DNA from: Paracoccaceae bacterium
Lineage (GTDB): Bacteria > Pseudomonadota > Alphaproteobacteria > Rhodobacterales > Rhodobacteraceae
Reading direction: 5' to 3'
Length of the DNA: 64,000 bases
Assembly: GCA_022823605.1 (NCBI GenBank)
Contig: JAJEHS010000001.1
Location: 1-64,000 of the forward strand
The notes below the pieces were generated by a model. The model was not told the origin of the DNA. It made no database searches and was given only the letters and a program-made list of their open reading frames with translations. The translations under genes and the position numbers were made by a program. This document shows, piece after piece, positions 20,081 through 30,080 of this stretch. Position 1 is the stretch's first letter; each line of letters opens with the position of its first letter.

Positions 20081-20092
20081 ATATTGCATATT

Positions 20093-21259
20093 ATGTTAAG
20101 TCGAATAATAAGGGATTTTGTTGAACAGGAAATTGAGTTGAATCCTGCTGTGGTTCTTCTTGGGGCTCGCCAAGTAGGCAAAACAACCCTTGCAAAAAAT
20201 ATTGCTAAACAAATACCTTCTGTTTATCTTGATCTGGAATCGCCATCAGCTTTGGCCAGATTGGTGGATTCGGAAAATTATTTTTATGAAAACTCAGACA
20301 AATTAATCATACTTGATGAAATCCAAAGGTTACCAGAAATATTCACGGTATTGCGGGGTGTAATCGACAGCAATTGTCAGAAAGGAAAAGAAGGTACACA
20401 ATTCTTGTTGCTCGGCTCAGCTTCAATGGATTTGCTTCGTCAAACTTCTGAAAGTCTTGCTGGACGAATTAGCTATGTTGATATGGGCGGAATTAATATA
20501 CTTGAAGCCTCTCCAGATAAAACCATTCAACTCTGGTTGCGCGGAAGTTTTCCGAAAAATTTTCTTGCAAGGAGTGACAAAGTGGCCATGAGGCAAATAG
20601 AAAACCTGATACGTACCTACCTGGAGCGGGATTTAGCCCAAATGGGTTTTAATGTTCCAGCCATAAGATTAAGACAGTTATGGACGATGCTTGCTCATCT
20701 GCAAGGTGAAACTTTAAATTTTACTAATTTAGCATCCAATCTTGAGGTAGATCGAAAAACGATTAATTACTATATCGATATCCTAACTGATTTATTCCTT
20801 GTACGACGTGTCGAGCCTTGGTATGCAAATGTCAAGAAGAGATTGGTTAAATCTCCACGATATTACGTCAGGGATAGCGGTATATTGCACCGTTTACTCG
20901 GAATCGGAGACTATGATTCCTTATTGTCCAATCCTATCCTAGGCAAGAGCTGGGAAGGTTTTGTCGTTGAGAATCTCCACTCGGTTATGCCGCCTTTAGC
21001 TCAAACATATTTCTTTCGAACAGCCAGTGGAACTGAAATAGATTTTGTTATCAATATGCCTAATTCGGAAATCTGGGCTATTGAAATTAAATTCGGGCGT
21101 GCACCAAAAATTGGCAAGAGTTTTAACCAGGCCTGTGAATATGTTGGAGCTACACGGAAATTCATTGTCTATGGTGGGGATGACGAGTTTCCTGTAGGTA
21201 ACAATGTTCGAATGATTTCCTTGCCAAATATAATGAAAAAGCTGATCGCTGAACATTAA
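20093..21259 (+). CDS. AAA ATPase with C-terminal DUF4143
   Basis: 388 residues from the ATG at 20093; an upstream in-frame TTG (20057) lies before a palindrome and gives a poor N-terminus. The Walker A motif is GARQVGKTTLA (about residue 23), Walker B is LIILDEIQRLPEIF (about 75), and LLGSASMDLL is the sensor-1-like strand. The C-terminal half carries the DUF4143 winged-helix/nuclease-like region: KSPRYYVRDSGILHRLLG, WEGFVVENL, FFRTASGTEIDFVI and IEIKFG, the last two resembling a PD-(D/E)xK core. These orphan ATPases are widespread, often in horizontally moved DNA, and their task is unknown. It stands alone. Confidence 0.88.
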   Translation: MLSRIIRDFVEQEIELNPAVVLLGARQVGKTTLAKNIAKQIPSVYLDLESPSALARLVDSENYFYENSDKLIILDEIQRLPEIFTVLRGVIDSNCQKGKEGTQFLLLGSASMDLLRQTSESLAGRISYVDMGGINILEASPDKTIQLWLRGSFPKNFLARSDKVAMRQIENLIRTYLERDLAQMGFNVPAIRLRQLWTMLAHLQGETLNFTNLASNLEVDRKTINYYIDILTDLFLVRRVEPWYANVKKRLVKSPRYYVRDSGILHRLLGIGDYDSLLSNPILGKSWEGFVVENLHSVMPPLAQTYFFRTASGTEIDFVINMPNSEIWAIEIKFGRAPKIGKSFNQACEYVGATRKFIVYGGDDEFPVGNNVRMISLPNIMKKLIAEH

Positions 21260-21427
21260 ACAGGATTGCAAAGCATCTAAGCCATGGGGCTTATTTACAA
21301 TGTTAAAAAATTCGGAGAAATTTCCAACCCATACATGTATTGACTTCAGATACTGAGCATGAGGAGAATTCAAGTAAACCGTAAATCTAAATTACCGATG
21401 AATATTACAAAATTTAATCGGTTTGAT

Positions 21428-23137
21428 TTAGTGACTTTCTCTCAAAACCGGTCTGGTATCCTTGCCTAATAGAAAATCCATGTCTGCTCCCTTATTGGCC
21501 TGCAATACATGATCCACATAAAGTTTTGCATAACCCCGGTGGTATCGCGGCTCTTCTGGCTTCCAATTCTCCCTTCTGCGATTCAACTCTTCTTCTGAAA
21601 CAAGCAGGTCCAAGATTCCCCTGGGAACATCCATTCGAATTCTGTCACCGGTTTGAACAAGGGAAAGTGGACCACCAACCTGTGATTCAGGCGAGGTATG
21701 CAATACCACTGTACCAAAGGCAGTTCCAGACATTCTGGCATCAGATATTCTGACCATGTCCCTTATGCCCTTTTCAGCCAATGCTTTCGGGATGGGCATA
21801 TTACCCACCTCGGGCATGCCGGGATAGCCCTTGGGTCCACATCCCTTAAGAACAAGAATGGTATTTTCATCCACCGGCAACGAGGGGTCATCAATTAACT
21901 CCTTTAGATGTTCGATATTTTCAAACACAAATGCCGGAGCTTCATGAACCAATAATTCTGGTGTTGCTGCAGAAGGCTTTATTATAGCCCCATCGGGTGC
22001 AAGCGAGCCCTTGAGTACCTTGATCCCTGCATTTTCCTTAAGAGGTTTGTCAAAAGAATATATAACATCCCGATTATAGCATTCAGCACCCTCCGTATAA
22101 TGCTTTATATCCTTATTCAAGACGGTATTGGCAGGGCGTAAAAATGATTTTATCTCGCTCAGTACAACTGGCAAACCACCGGCGTAACAAAAATCCTCCA
22201 TCAAATACTTTCCCGAGGGCATGCAATTCACAAGTAGAGGAATATCGGATCCCAACTCGAAATCCTCCAGGTTGAGCTCAATGCCCATGCGACCTGCAAT
22301 GGCCAGCAAATGAACAACAGCATTTGTGGAACCCCCAATTGCGGCATTGGTCAAAATTGCATTCTCGAAACTTTCCCTGGTCAGAATCCTTGATAGTCTC
22401 AAATCTTCCTTGACCATATCTACAATTGTTTTACCGGACATATGTGCCAGAGCGGTCCTTCTGGCATCAACCGCCGGAAGAGCCGCATTGGTTGGCAAAC
22501 TGAGGCCCAACGCCTCCATCAGGCTTGCCATGGTGGAAGCAGTTCCCATGGTCATGCATACACCAGCTGAGCGACTGTTTCCTGCTTCTGCAGCAATAAA
22601 GTCATTGATTGACATCTTACCGGCTCTTACATCCTCTGAAAATTTCCAGACATGGGTACCGGATCCAATGTCCTTGCCCCTGAATTTTCCATTAAGCATA
22701 GGACCTGCCGAAACAACGATCGTTGGTAAATCGACGGAAGCCGCTCCCATTACCTGACCTGGCGTGGTTTTGTCACATCCCCCAAGGAGAACAACTCCAT
22801 CCATACCGTATCCACGAATACACTCTTCTACATCCATCGACAGAAGGTTTCTAAAGAGCATTGCAGTTGGTCGGATTTGGGTTTCACCAAGTGATGTCAC
22901 GGGGAATTCAACCGGAAAACCTCCGGATTCCCAAACCCCTCGCTTCACGGCTTCTGCCAGGATTCGTAATCCCGAATTGCAAGGGGTAAGTTCAGACCAG
23001 GTGTTACAGATTCCGATTATGGGTCTTCCATCGAAGACATGTGCCGGGAAACCCTGATTTTTCATCCAACTCCGGTGGACAAAACCATCCTTGTCCTGCT
23101 TGCCATACCATTCCTGGCTTCGTAACTTTTTCTTCAT
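21428..23137 (-). CDS. IlvD/Edd family dehydratase, sugar-acid (arabonate/xylonate) type
   Basis: 569 residues. Iron-sulfur ligand cysteines appear in GICNTWSELTPCN, LGGCDKTTPG and SAGVCMTMGTAST, and the C-terminal domain holds LKGCGPKGYPGMPEVG and RISDARMSGTAFGTVVLH. Length and the start (WYGKQDKDGFVHRSWMKNQG) fit the pentonate/hexonate dehydratase subgroup rather than true IlvD, so it likely converts a sugar acid to its 2-keto-3-deoxy derivative. It is next to, but transcribed away from, the second ABC sugar importer, which suggests pentose or related aldose catabolism. Its own promoter should lie in the 320-base gap upstream. Confidence 0.88.
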   Translation of the reverse strand: MKKKLRSQEWYGKQDKDGFVHRSWMKNQGFPAHVFDGRPIIGICNTWSELTPCNSGLRILAEAVKRGVWESGGFPVEFPVTSLGETQIRPTAMLFRNLLSMDVEECIRGYGMDGVVLLGGCDKTTPGQVMGAASVDLPTIVVSAGPMLNGKFRGKDIGSGTHVWKFSEDVRAGKMSINDFIAAEAGNSRSAGVCMTMGTASTMASLMEALGLSLPTNAALPAVDARRTALAHMSGKTIVDMVKEDLRLSRILTRESFENAILTNAAIGGSTNAVVHLLAIAGRMGIELNLEDFELGSDIPLLVNCMPSGKYLMEDFCYAGGLPVVLSEIKSFLRPANTVLNKDIKHYTEGAECYNRDVIYSFDKPLKENAGIKVLKGSLAPDGAIIKPSAATPELLVHEAPAFVFENIEHLKELIDDPSLPVDENTILVLKGCGPKGYPGMPEVGNMPIPKALAEKGIRDMVRISDARMSGTAFGTVVLHTSPESQVGGPLSLVQTGDRIRMDVPRGILDLLVSEEELNRRRENWKPEEPRYHRGYAKLYVDHVLQANKGADMDFLLGKDTRPVLRESH

Positions 23138-23457
23138 GAATCAATCCTTTATCGTATCATCGTACTCAATACCTCGTTTTGAGTGTATTTTATCACTACT
23201 CCACCAACTTGAAATTTCAGCCTATCATCAAATGGGATTTCTTTAATTACCTTGCTCAAAAAGGATTACAAGTTGGAACATGGTACTGAAATAAACACCT
23301 GCAGTACGAAAATATGCTAATTCAGGTTTGCCATTCTAATGGCAAAGGCCTTCATGTTCAATTTTGTTAGCCTCAATGAAATTTTGGGGTTCCGATAATC
23401 TAAGTGTGGTTCCAACCTGATCAATGGGGAATATTATCTAAGTATCCTTCACCAATA
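23138..23457. other. Intergenic region upstream of the dehydratase gene
   Basis: 320 bases between the ATPase stop and the dehydratase start, both on the minus strand. It should hold the dehydratase promoter. No gene, hairpin or repeat stands out. Confidence 0.4.
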
Positions 23458-24519
23458 TCAGTAAATGCGTGCTTCGGTAGTCCGGTCAAAAAGGTAAATT
23501 GACTGATCCTCAAAGAGAAGCTTAACCTTGGTTTTTGGTGCGATTGCACCCTCCCCTTTTGTTTCAACAACTATTTTCTCTTGGGTTGGAGTAAGCAGAT
23601 AATCATAGGTAACTCCACCCAATTTTTCAGACAACTCGGTAATTAACTCGGACTCACCGGGTTCTATTGAGAGGTCCTGGGGACGTAATCCAACAATTAC
23701 CTTGGTACCATCTTCCGGCAGGGTGGCTGAAGTATTATAGACAGTATCTCCAAGCGGTCCAATCTGAACTCCACCTTCCTTTATCGTCCCGTCCAGAAAG
23801 TTCATACTCGGGGAACCAATAAACCCTGCGACAAACTTGTTTGCCGGATTATTGTATAACTCCATAGGTGCCCCGGTCTGTTCAACAATTCCATCTCTGA
23901 GAACGACTATCTTATCAGCAAGGGTCATTGCCTCGACCTGATCATGGGTTACATAGATCATGGTCACATCCATCTCATTGTGCAAACGGGCAATTTCCAC
24001 CCGCATTTCAACCCTTAACTCGGCATCCAGATTTGATAATGGTTCATCAAAGAGAAATACTTCGGGACCTCTGACAATAGCCCTGCCTATTGCTACTCTT
24101 TGACGCTGACCACCTGAAAGTGCTTTCGGTTTGCGATGCATATAGTCAGTCAATCTCAAGATATCGGCTGCATTCCTGACCTTTTCACTGATCTCGGATT
24201 TGGGAACCTTGTTCATTTTGAGACCGAAACCCAGATTTTGCTCAACAGTCATGTGTGGGTAAAGGGCATATGTCTGAAAAACCATGGCAATGCCCCGGTC
24301 GGCAGGATCAACATTGGTGACATCCCTTTGTCCTATGTGGATTGTTCCGCTTGTCGTTTCCTCCAAACCTGCAATCATCCTCAGTAAGGTAGATTTGCCA
24401 CAACCTGAAGGTCCCACAAACACACAGAATTCACCTTCCTTGATTTCCAGATCTATTCCATGGATGACTTCCACATCACCATAATTTTTATAAACCGAAT
24501 TTAAAATTACACCCGACAT
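23458..24519 (-). CDS. Sugar ABC importer 2, ATPase (UgpC/MsmK type)
   Basis: 353 residues from the ATG at 24519 with GGAAG six bases upstream; a TTG immediately before it is in frame. Walker [11 protein letters not shown]-loop [12 protein letters not shown], signature [14 protein letters not shown], Walker [13 protein letters not shown] and [13 protein letters not shown] are intact, followed by the C-terminal OB-type domain. It is transcribed divergently from the binding-protein and permease genes that start at 24792, which lack their own ATPase, so it most likely serves that importer. The 272-base gap between them is a likely shared control region. Confidence 0.92.
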   Translation of the reverse strand: MSGVILNSVYKNYGDVEVIHGIDLEIKEGEFCVFVGPSGCGKSTLLRMIAGLEETTSGTIHIGQRDVTNVDPADRGIAMVFQTYALYPHMTVEQNLGFGLKMNKVPKSEISEKVRNAADILRLTDYMHRKPKALSGGQRQRVAIGRAIVRGPEVFLFDEPLSNLDAELRVEMRVEIARLHNEMDVTMIYVTHDQVEAMTLADKIVVLRDGIVEQTGAPMELYNNPANKFVAGFIGSPSMNFLDGTIKEGGVQIGPLGDTVYNTSATLPEDGTKVIVGLRPQDLSIEPGESELITELSEKLGGVTYDYLLTPTQEKIVVETKGEGAIAPKTKVKLLFEDQSIYLFDRTTEARIY

Positions 24520-24791
24520 CAAAATCTTCCTAAAATCCTGTCATTAAGTTTGAACGCTAAAATAAAACAATGCTGTATTACTTTACTAAAATTTTCTTCA
24601 ATCAAAACCAACAATTCAAACCCATTGATCTTATTTAATCGTAAATCAAGCCTTTCCTAAGGGACGAAAAATTCCAGCCTGATCTTGGGAGAAACCCATA
24701 ATTAGACTTACCATTTGAATAATCAAACAAATTAACTAATTTAAAAGTTCTTCGTATACAAAGTTGTATATTCTATTTTTTAAGGTGAAAA

Positions 24792-26027
24792 ATGAAAATG
24801 AACATTAAGCAGTTATTCGCTGCTCTGGCATTGGTCGCTTTTGGCGGCACTGTGTCAGCAAGTGAATTGATTATTAATACGGATACTTCTGACCCAGCCC
24901 CAAAAAAGGCGTTTGAGGACCTGATTGAAGGGTTCAAGGCAGAGAATCCCGACATTGAAGTAACATGGAATCTTTTTGACCACGAGGGTTATAAAACCTC
25001 TATCAGAAACTTCCTTACCGCTGATGCACCTGATGTTGCCAACTGGTATGCTGGCAACCGTATGCTTCCGTATGTAAATGCCGGACTATTTGAACCTATC
25101 AATGATCTATGGGAATCCGAGGGGCTTACTGAGTCACTTAAATCAGCCCAATCTTCCATGACAATAGATGGGCAAATCTGGGGAGTTCCCTATACCTATT
25201 ACCAATGGGGTGTTTATTACCGCAAGGATATTTTTGAAGATTTGGGCATTGCCGTACCCACCAATTGGGATGAGTTCCAGCAAGCTGGAGCAACCCTTAT
25301 CGAAAATGGAGTTACTCCTATAACCATTGGTACCAAGTATCTTTGGACTGCAGCAGGTGTTTTCGATTACATCAATCTGCGAACCAATGGTTACGATTTC
25401 CACATGTCCTTGGCCCTTGGGGAAATCCCATGGACAGATGATCGTGTCAGGGCAACCATGAATAACTGGAAAGATATCGTAGAAGCCGGTTTCTTCCTGG
25501 AAAATCATGCAGCCTATACCTGGCAGGAAGCATTGGCCCCGATGGTCAATGGTGAAGCAGCCATGTATGTCATGGGTAATTTCTCGGTCGCACCACTACG
25601 TGAAGCAGGCCTGACCGATGATCAATTGGGTTTCTTCCAATTCCCAACGATCACTCCGGGTGTTCCTGTTGCTGAAGAGGCTCCAACCGATACAGTACAT
25701 ATCCCAGCCAATGCCAAGAACAAGGAAAATGCACGTAAATTCCTGGCTTACATTGCTAGGGCTGATGTACAAACCCAAATCAATGCAACCCTTGGTCAAT
25801 TGCCGATCAATTCAGGTTCTGAAGTCGCTGATGACAAGTTTCTGAAAGCCGGATTTGAAATGCTTTCAGGCGCTGAAGGCGGTATTGCCCAATTCTTTGA
25901 CCGGGATGCACCCGCCGAGTTTGCTGCGGAAGCGATGCAGGGTTTCCAGGAATTTATGGTCAAGCCTGACCGGCTAGACGACATTCTGGAGAGATTGGAA
26001 AAGGCCCGACAAAGGATTTACCAATAA
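24792..26027 (+). CDS. Periplasmic sugar-binding protein of ABC importer 2
   Basis: 411 residues. Signal peptide MKMNIKQLFAALALVAFGGTVSA, then a family-1 solute-binding protein with GIAVPTNWDEFQQAGATL, GVPYTYYQWGVYYRKDIFEDLG and NGEAAMYVMGNF. It binds a mono- or oligosaccharide in the periplasm and passes it to the two permeases encoded next. AAGGTG lies upstream of the ATG as ribosome-binding site. Proximity to the pentonate-type dehydratase suggests a pentose or pentose-containing sugar, but this is inference. A strong stem-loop follows the gene, as with importer 1. Confidence 0.9.
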   Translation: MKMNIKQLFAALALVAFGGTVSASELIINTDTSDPAPKKAFEDLIEGFKAENPDIEVTWNLFDHEGYKTSIRNFLTADAPDVANWYAGNRMLPYVNAGLFEPINDLWESEGLTESLKSAQSSMTIDGQIWGVPYTYYQWGVYYRKDIFEDLGIAVPTNWDEFQQAGATLIENGVTPITIGTKYLWTAAGVFDYINLRTNGYDFHMSLALGEIPWTDDRVRATMNNWKDIVEAGFFLENHAAYTWQEALAPMVNGEAAMYVMGNFSVAPLREAGLTDDQLGFFQFPTITPGVPVAEEAPTDTVHIPANAKNKENARKFLAYIARADVQTQINATLGQLPINSGSEVADDKFLKAGFEMLSGAEGGIAQFFDRDAPAEFAAEAMQGFQEFMVKPDRLDDILERLEKARQRIYQ

Positions 26028-26038
26028 TTTAAAATACT

Positions 26039-26066
26039 GAACACTACAGTTTCGGCTGTAGTGTTC
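26039..26066 (+). promoter_or_regulatory. Stem-loop between binding-protein and permease genes
   Basis: Perfect 11-bp inverted repeat GAACACTACAG/CTGTAGTGTTC with loop TTTCGG, 11 bases after the binding-protein stop. No T-run follows, so it more likely protects the upstream mRNA or attenuates read-through than stops it fully. Confidence 0.8.
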
Positions 26067-26086
26067 ACACCATTCGAGATCACTTA

Positions 26087-26971
26087 ATGCGGCTATTCGG
26101 CCTATCACAGAGAACATTGGCACCCTGGCTGTTTCTGGCTCCTGGGGTATTCATTTTCCTGATCTATGTGATCATTCCCATTTTCCAGTCAATCAGCATT
26201 TCATTCTATGCGTGGGATGGTCTCGGGGAAAAAACTTACATTGGACTGCAAAATTATGTTGAGTTGGCTGATGACGATGCCTTCTACACATCACTCAAGA
26301 ACAATGTCATTTGGTTGGTACTTTATTTACTGGCCATTCCTGCAGGGTTGTTCATAGCCCTGTTTCTCAATCAGAATGTATGGGGTATCAGACTTTACAA
26401 ATCACTTTTCTTTTTTCCTTTCGTGATCAGTCAGGTCGTTGTCGGTCTGGTATTCAGCTGGTTTTATGACCCATCTAACGGCTTGATGAATCTCCTCCTG
26501 AACGGCCTGGGCTTTGATTCGATCCCGGTATTGGCGGATGAAAGATATGTAACATACGGTATAATTGTTGCCGGTCTATGGCCGCAAACCGCTTACTGCA
26601 TGATATTGTACCTCACGGGATTGAACGCGGTAAATCCCGAACAGATAGAGGCCGGTCGACTTGACAATGCCAAGGGATGGAAAATGCTTTGGTATGTTGT
26701 TCTACCACAGTTGAAGCCAGCAACATTCATTTCCGTGGTAGTAACTGTGATCGGTGCCTTGCGGTCATTTGACCTTGTCTCCATCATGACCAAGGGAGGA
26801 CCATGGGGTTCAAGCAGGGTACTTGGTTATTACATGTATGAGAAAGCCTTCTCGGAATATGGCTTTCGTATGGGCTATGGGGCTGCAATAGCTGTTGTCC
26901 TTTTCCTGATCATGATTGTTTACATCAGTTACTTCCTTTATAAAATGTATCGCGACGAAAAGGGTTATTGA
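26087..26971 (+). CDS. Sugar ABC importer 2, permease (MalF type)
   Basis: 294 residues, six membrane helices, with the typical start APWLFLAPGVFIFLIYVIIPIFQSI. The EAA loop reads EQIEAGRLDNAKGWKMLWYVVLPQLKP (about residue 185); it keeps the glycine and hydrophobic spacing but starts IEAGRLDNA instead of EAAxxDGA, a mild divergence. GGPWGSSRVLGYYMYEKAF in the last periplasmic loop is common to the sugar branch. It forms the channel with the next gene's product. The downstream permease start is two bases after this stop. Confidence 0.9.
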   Translation: MRLFGLSQRTLAPWLFLAPGVFIFLIYVIIPIFQSISISFYAWDGLGEKTYIGLQNYVELADDDAFYTSLKNNVIWLVLYLLAIPAGLFIALFLNQNVWGIRLYKSLFFFPFVISQVVVGLVFSWFYDPSNGLMNLLLNGLGFDSIPVLADERYVTYGIIVAGLWPQTAYCMILYLTGLNAVNPEQIEAGRLDNAKGWKMLWYVVLPQLKPATFISVVVTVIGALRSFDLVSIMTKGGPWGSSRVLGYYMYEKAFSEYGFRMGYGAAIAVVLFLIMIVYISYFLYKMYRDEKGY

Positions 26972-26972
26972 G

Positions 26973-27821
26973 GTGTTTCCAGCTCCCATTGAAAGACGAG
27001 CTCTACCACTGCAGTGGATTTACAAGGTAGCCCTGCCTATCGCACTTTTGCTCTGGTTGTTACCCCTTATTGCGGTTTTTCTGACTTCCATCAGATCAGC
27101 AGGTGATATCACCGCTGGCAACTACTGGGGATGGCCCACCTCAATCAATCTAATTGCCAACTACACCTCGATTTTCGAAAATACACCCCTCGGGAAATAC
27201 CTTTTCAACAGTTTCAGGGTTGCTATACCTACTGTAATTGGTGCTGTTGCAATGTCTTGCATGACAGGATTCGCTTTGGCTGTCTATCAGTTTCGATCGA
27301 ATTTGTTGATATTTTTCATGTTCATCGCCGGCAACTTTGTACCTTTTCAAATATTGATGGTCCCGGTTCGCGATTTGACCTTGCAATTGGGAGTTTACAA
27401 TACCGCCACGGGATTGGCAATGTTTCACATTGCCTTCCAGACCGGTTTCTGTACTCTTTTCATGCGTAATTTCATTAGAGCACTACCTAGGGAACTCATC
27501 GAGGCGGCAAGGGTTGAGGGGGTCTCTGAAATCCGAATTTTCTGGTTCGTCGTTTTACCCCTTATGAAGCCGGCAATTGCTGCCTTGAGTGTCTTGATAT
27601 TCACCTTCATCTGGAATGACTATTTCTGGGCTACCGTCTTGACCCAGGGTGTGGATTCACAACCGATTACAGCCGGTCTGTATTCACTTAACGGCCAATG
27701 GATCGCTGCTTGGCATCTTGTTTCAGCCGGTTCAATCGTAGCAGCCATTCCACCGGTGGCAATGTTCTTCCTCATGCAAAAGCACTTCATTGCGGGCTTG
27801 ACCCTTGGTGCTGTAAAATAA
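26973..27821 (+). CDS. Sugar ABC importer 2, permease (MalG type)
   Basis: 282 residues from the GTG at 26973, chosen because it lies just after the previous stop with AAAAGGG nine bases upstream; a longer frame reaching back to 26916 would overlap the previous gene by 56 bases. Six helices, a MalG-type first segment (LPLIAVFLTSIRSAGDI), and the EAA loop EAARVEGVSEIRIFWFVVLPLMKPA followed by FIWNDYFWATVL. Ends with FIAGLTLGAVK, the usual terminus. The importer has its ATPase on the divergent strand. Confidence 0.9.
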   Translation: MFPAPIERRALPLQWIYKVALPIALLLWLLPLIAVFLTSIRSAGDITAGNYWGWPTSINLIANYTSIFENTPLGKYLFNSFRVAIPTVIGAVAMSCMTGFALAVYQFRSNLLIFFMFIAGNFVPFQILMVPVRDLTLQLGVYNTATGLAMFHIAFQTGFCTLFMRNFIRALPRELIEAARVEGVSEIRIFWFVVLPLMKPAIAALSVLIFTFIWNDYFWATVLTQGVDSQPITAGLYSLNGQWIAAWHLVSAGSIVAAIPPVAMFFLMQKHFIAGLTLGAVK

Positions 27822-27830
27822 GGGGGCAAA

Positions 27831-28268
27831 ATGAAATACACACTGGAAATCGAAATCAACAAACCAAGGGATGAAGTTGCAAGGCTAATCCAGGACCGGG
27901 ATACGTTCAAGGAATGGCAACCTCAGTTGCAAAGCACCGAATTGCTTGATGGTGTCATCGGTGAAGAGGGAAGTACCTACAAAATTGTTGTTTCGATGGG
28001 TAAAAGCACTTTGGAAATGATCGAAACACTGGTGATCAACAATTGTCCAGATCATTACCAAATCAAGTATGACGCGGATGGAAATATCAATATCATGGAT
28101 TTCTGGTTTACCGAACTCTCTCCTACAAGGACAAAAATGGTTGCTCAATCCTATTTCAGTTGCAAGGCGTTAATGATGAAGTTAATGGCCTTTTTCATGC
28201 CAGGTGCTTTCAAGAAGCAGACCAGAAAATACATGAACGATTTCAAAGCCTTTGTTGAAAGTCAATAG
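27831..28268 (+). CDS. SRPBCC (START-like) domain protein
   Basis: 145 residues, no signal peptide. The opening YTLEIEINKPRDEVARLIQDRDTFKEWQPQLQ (first 32 residues, quoted as two pieces: EINKPRDEVARLI and FKEWQPQL) is the classic SRPBCC pattern, with beta strands lining a hydrophobic cavity and a long C-terminal helix (FMPGAFKKQTRKYMNDFKAFVES). Such proteins bind hydrophobic ligands or act in cyclase/aromatase or stress roles; nothing here decides which. It begins nine bases after the permease stop and so appears to belong to the importer operon or to the small operon with the next two genes. Confidence 0.75.
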   Translation: MKYTLEIEINKPRDEVARLIQDRDTFKEWQPQLQSTELLDGVIGEEGSTYKIVVSMGKSTLEMIETLVINNCPDHYQIKYDADGNINIMDFWFTELSPTRTKMVAQSYFSCKALMMKLMAFFMPGAFKKQTRKYMNDFKAFVESQ

Positions 28269-28283
28269 AGCCCCTTTAAGCCC

Positions 28284-28778
28284 TTGATCAAGAAGTCTCC
28301 TATAAATCTTAAGGAACTTGAAGGGTACTATGACCTTAATCACGAGAAGAAAGACTTTCCAGACAATTTATTGAATCAACTTCCAGATGATGAGTTTGAA
28401 AACGCCAATACCTGGTTGCTCAAGCGATATCTTGAAAAAGGTAATCGACTTCCTGCAAATATTGAGATTCGGATACTGGACTTGCTTCCACACTTATCAG
28501 GTTGGGAGGCAAAATTACACCTTTTGCAGATTCTACCGTTTATCACGGTTCCAAAATCACGGTCCTCTACAATCAGGGTAATCCTGCTTGCATTGATCAG
28601 GGAAAACAACAAGTTCATCAGGGCATGGGCATATAATGGTTTGTATCATCTCCAAACATGTCATCCCGAATACAAAACTGAAATGATTACACTACTGAAC
28701 AAGGCATATTCCAGTGAAGCCCCCTCGATCAAGGCCAGGATTAGAAACATATTGAGAGAAGATGAATGGCTGAGTTGA
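28284..28778 (+). CDS. Hypothetical alpha-helical (HEAT-like) protein
   Basis: 164 residues, starting at TTG 28284 because a stop lies just upstream in frame and the next Met is near the end. The sequence is predicted to be all helical, with paired amphipathic helices (for example LLPHLSGWEAKLHLLQILPFI and IRAWAYNGLYHLQ) that recall HEAT-type repeats used for protein contacts. I do not recognise a named family. It overlaps the downstream FAD oxidoreductase gene by 13 bases, so the two are probably co-translated. No obvious ribosome-binding site precedes it, which lowers certainty about the start. Confidence 0.65.
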   Translation: MIKKSPINLKELEGYYDLNHEKKDFPDNLLNQLPDDEFENANTWLLKRYLEKGNRLPANIEIRILDLLPHLSGWEAKLHLLQILPFITVPKSRSSTIRVILLALIRENNKFIRAWAYNGLYHLQTCHPEYKTEMITLLNKAYSSEAPSIKARIRNILREDEWLS

Positions 28779-30061
28779 TCAAGGACCCATTTTGGTGGGA
28801 AAGTGCCGGGAGACCCCAACCCGTTGCAGAAATTACCCTTCCCGAGGAAGTTGATGTGGTGGTTGTCGGTGCCGGGTTGACTGGATTAACCGCAGCACTG
28901 TTTCTTGCCAAGGGAAACAAGAAGGTTCTGGTCCTTGACAAAACCACCCCATGTTTGGGAGCAAGTTCAAGAAATGGAGGCATGATCGGTGGAGGTCACA
29001 GGGTTTCAGTTGATCTACTCATTCAAAAATACGGTCAGGACCTCGCTGCCCGCCTACTTCAGGAGATGCACATAGATTCAACTGTCTTCGCAAAGAATCT
29101 GATGACTTCCGAAAACATTGACTGTGATTTTCAGGAGACAGGAAGATTTCAGGCCTTCTGGAAAAAATCAGACTATGAATCATTCGCCAGCAAGTTGGAT
29201 CAACTGAGGGAGTTAATACCGGTCGAAGCCGATTTGATTTCCCCTGCGGATCAAAGGAATGAAGTTGCCAGCAAAGCGTACCATGGTGGCATATCCTACC
29301 ATCTGCATGGTGGAATCAATCCTGCCAAATGGGTTTATGGCATCAAAAACCGTGCCTTGGAACAAGGGGTGATCATTCAGGGAGATACGCCTGTAGAAGA
29401 ATTGCATTACAATGCAGGAGTTCATACCGTCAAAACCCCACGAGGTAGTGTCAAGGCACAAGATGTCCTGATGGCAACAAATGGTTATACCCCTTCCAAT
29501 TTCGGGGATTTGAGCAAGCGAATTTTCCCCATCCCCAGCTTCATCATCGTTACCGAAACCCTAGGTGAAAATCGGGTACGAGACCTGTTTCCCGGGCTCA
29601 AGATGATTGTCGAGACTCGTGAAAGGCATTGTTACTTCCGTCCCTCGCCAGATCGCAAAAGAATAGTTTTCGGAGGAAGGGCTGCAATGTTCAAGCCACC
29701 GGACAATTTCTTCGAGAGTCAACTCAGAATGCTCCTTGCAGGTATTTTTCCAGATCTGAAAAATGTTGGAATTACCCATGCTTGGTGGGGGAATACTGGT
29801 TTTACTTTTGAAATGCTACCACATGTCGGGAAATTGAACAATGTCTGGCACGCCATGGGGTATTGCGGCAATGGCAATGGAATGGCTCCTTGGCTGGGAT
29901 ACAAGGTGGCGAACCGAATTCTGAGTAACCCTGAGGGTGAAACCGCCTTTGCCGAGATAGAAATGCCAACCAAATGGTACTATAATGGCGTACCCTGGTT
30001 TCTACCCTTTGCCGATGTTGGTTTCAGGTTCAGGGATCTTTATTCCAACATCCAGAAATAG
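28766..30061 (+). CDS. FAD-dependent amine/amino-acid oxidoreductase (DAO/PuuB type)
   Basis: 431 residues. The FAD-binding motif VDVVVVGAGLTGLTAALFLAKG starts at about residue 30, and SSRNGGMIGGG is the characteristic DAO-family turn near the flavin. The C-terminal part has the FAD-contacting HAMGYCGNGNGMAPWLGY. It resembles gamma-glutamylputrescine oxidase-like and D-amino-acid oxidase-like proteins, which oxidise an amine or amino acid with oxygen or quinone in the cytoplasm. The N-terminal KDPFWWESAGRP is a common feature of this subgroup. It is linked by overlap to the hypothetical gene upstream; the substrate is unknown. Confidence 0.85.
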   Translation: MAELIKDPFWWESAGRPQPVAEITLPEEVDVVVVGAGLTGLTAALFLAKGNKKVLVLDKTTPCLGASSRNGGMIGGGHRVSVDLLIQKYGQDLAARLLQEMHIDSTVFAKNLMTSENIDCDFQETGRFQAFWKKSDYESFASKLDQLRELIPVEADLISPADQRNEVASKAYHGGISYHLHGGINPAKWVYGIKNRALEQGVIIQGDTPVEELHYNAGVHTVKTPRGSVKAQDVLMATNGYTPSNFGDLSKRIFPIPSFIIVTETLGENRVRDLFPGLKMIVETRERHCYFRPSPDRKRIVFGGRAAMFKPPDNFFESQLRMLLAGIFPDLKNVGITHAWWGNTGFTFEMLPHVGKLNNVWHAMGYCGNGNGMAPWLGYKVANRILSNPEGETAFAEIEMPTKWYYNGVPWFLPFADVGFRFRDLYSNIQK

Positions 30062-30080
30062 TCATTCGGGACCAATCGTA

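Noticed and set aside
20093-21259. AAA/DUF4143 ATPase as sign of a mobile island
   Set aside because: No integrase, transposase, direct repeats or tRNA gene is near it, so an island cannot be claimed.
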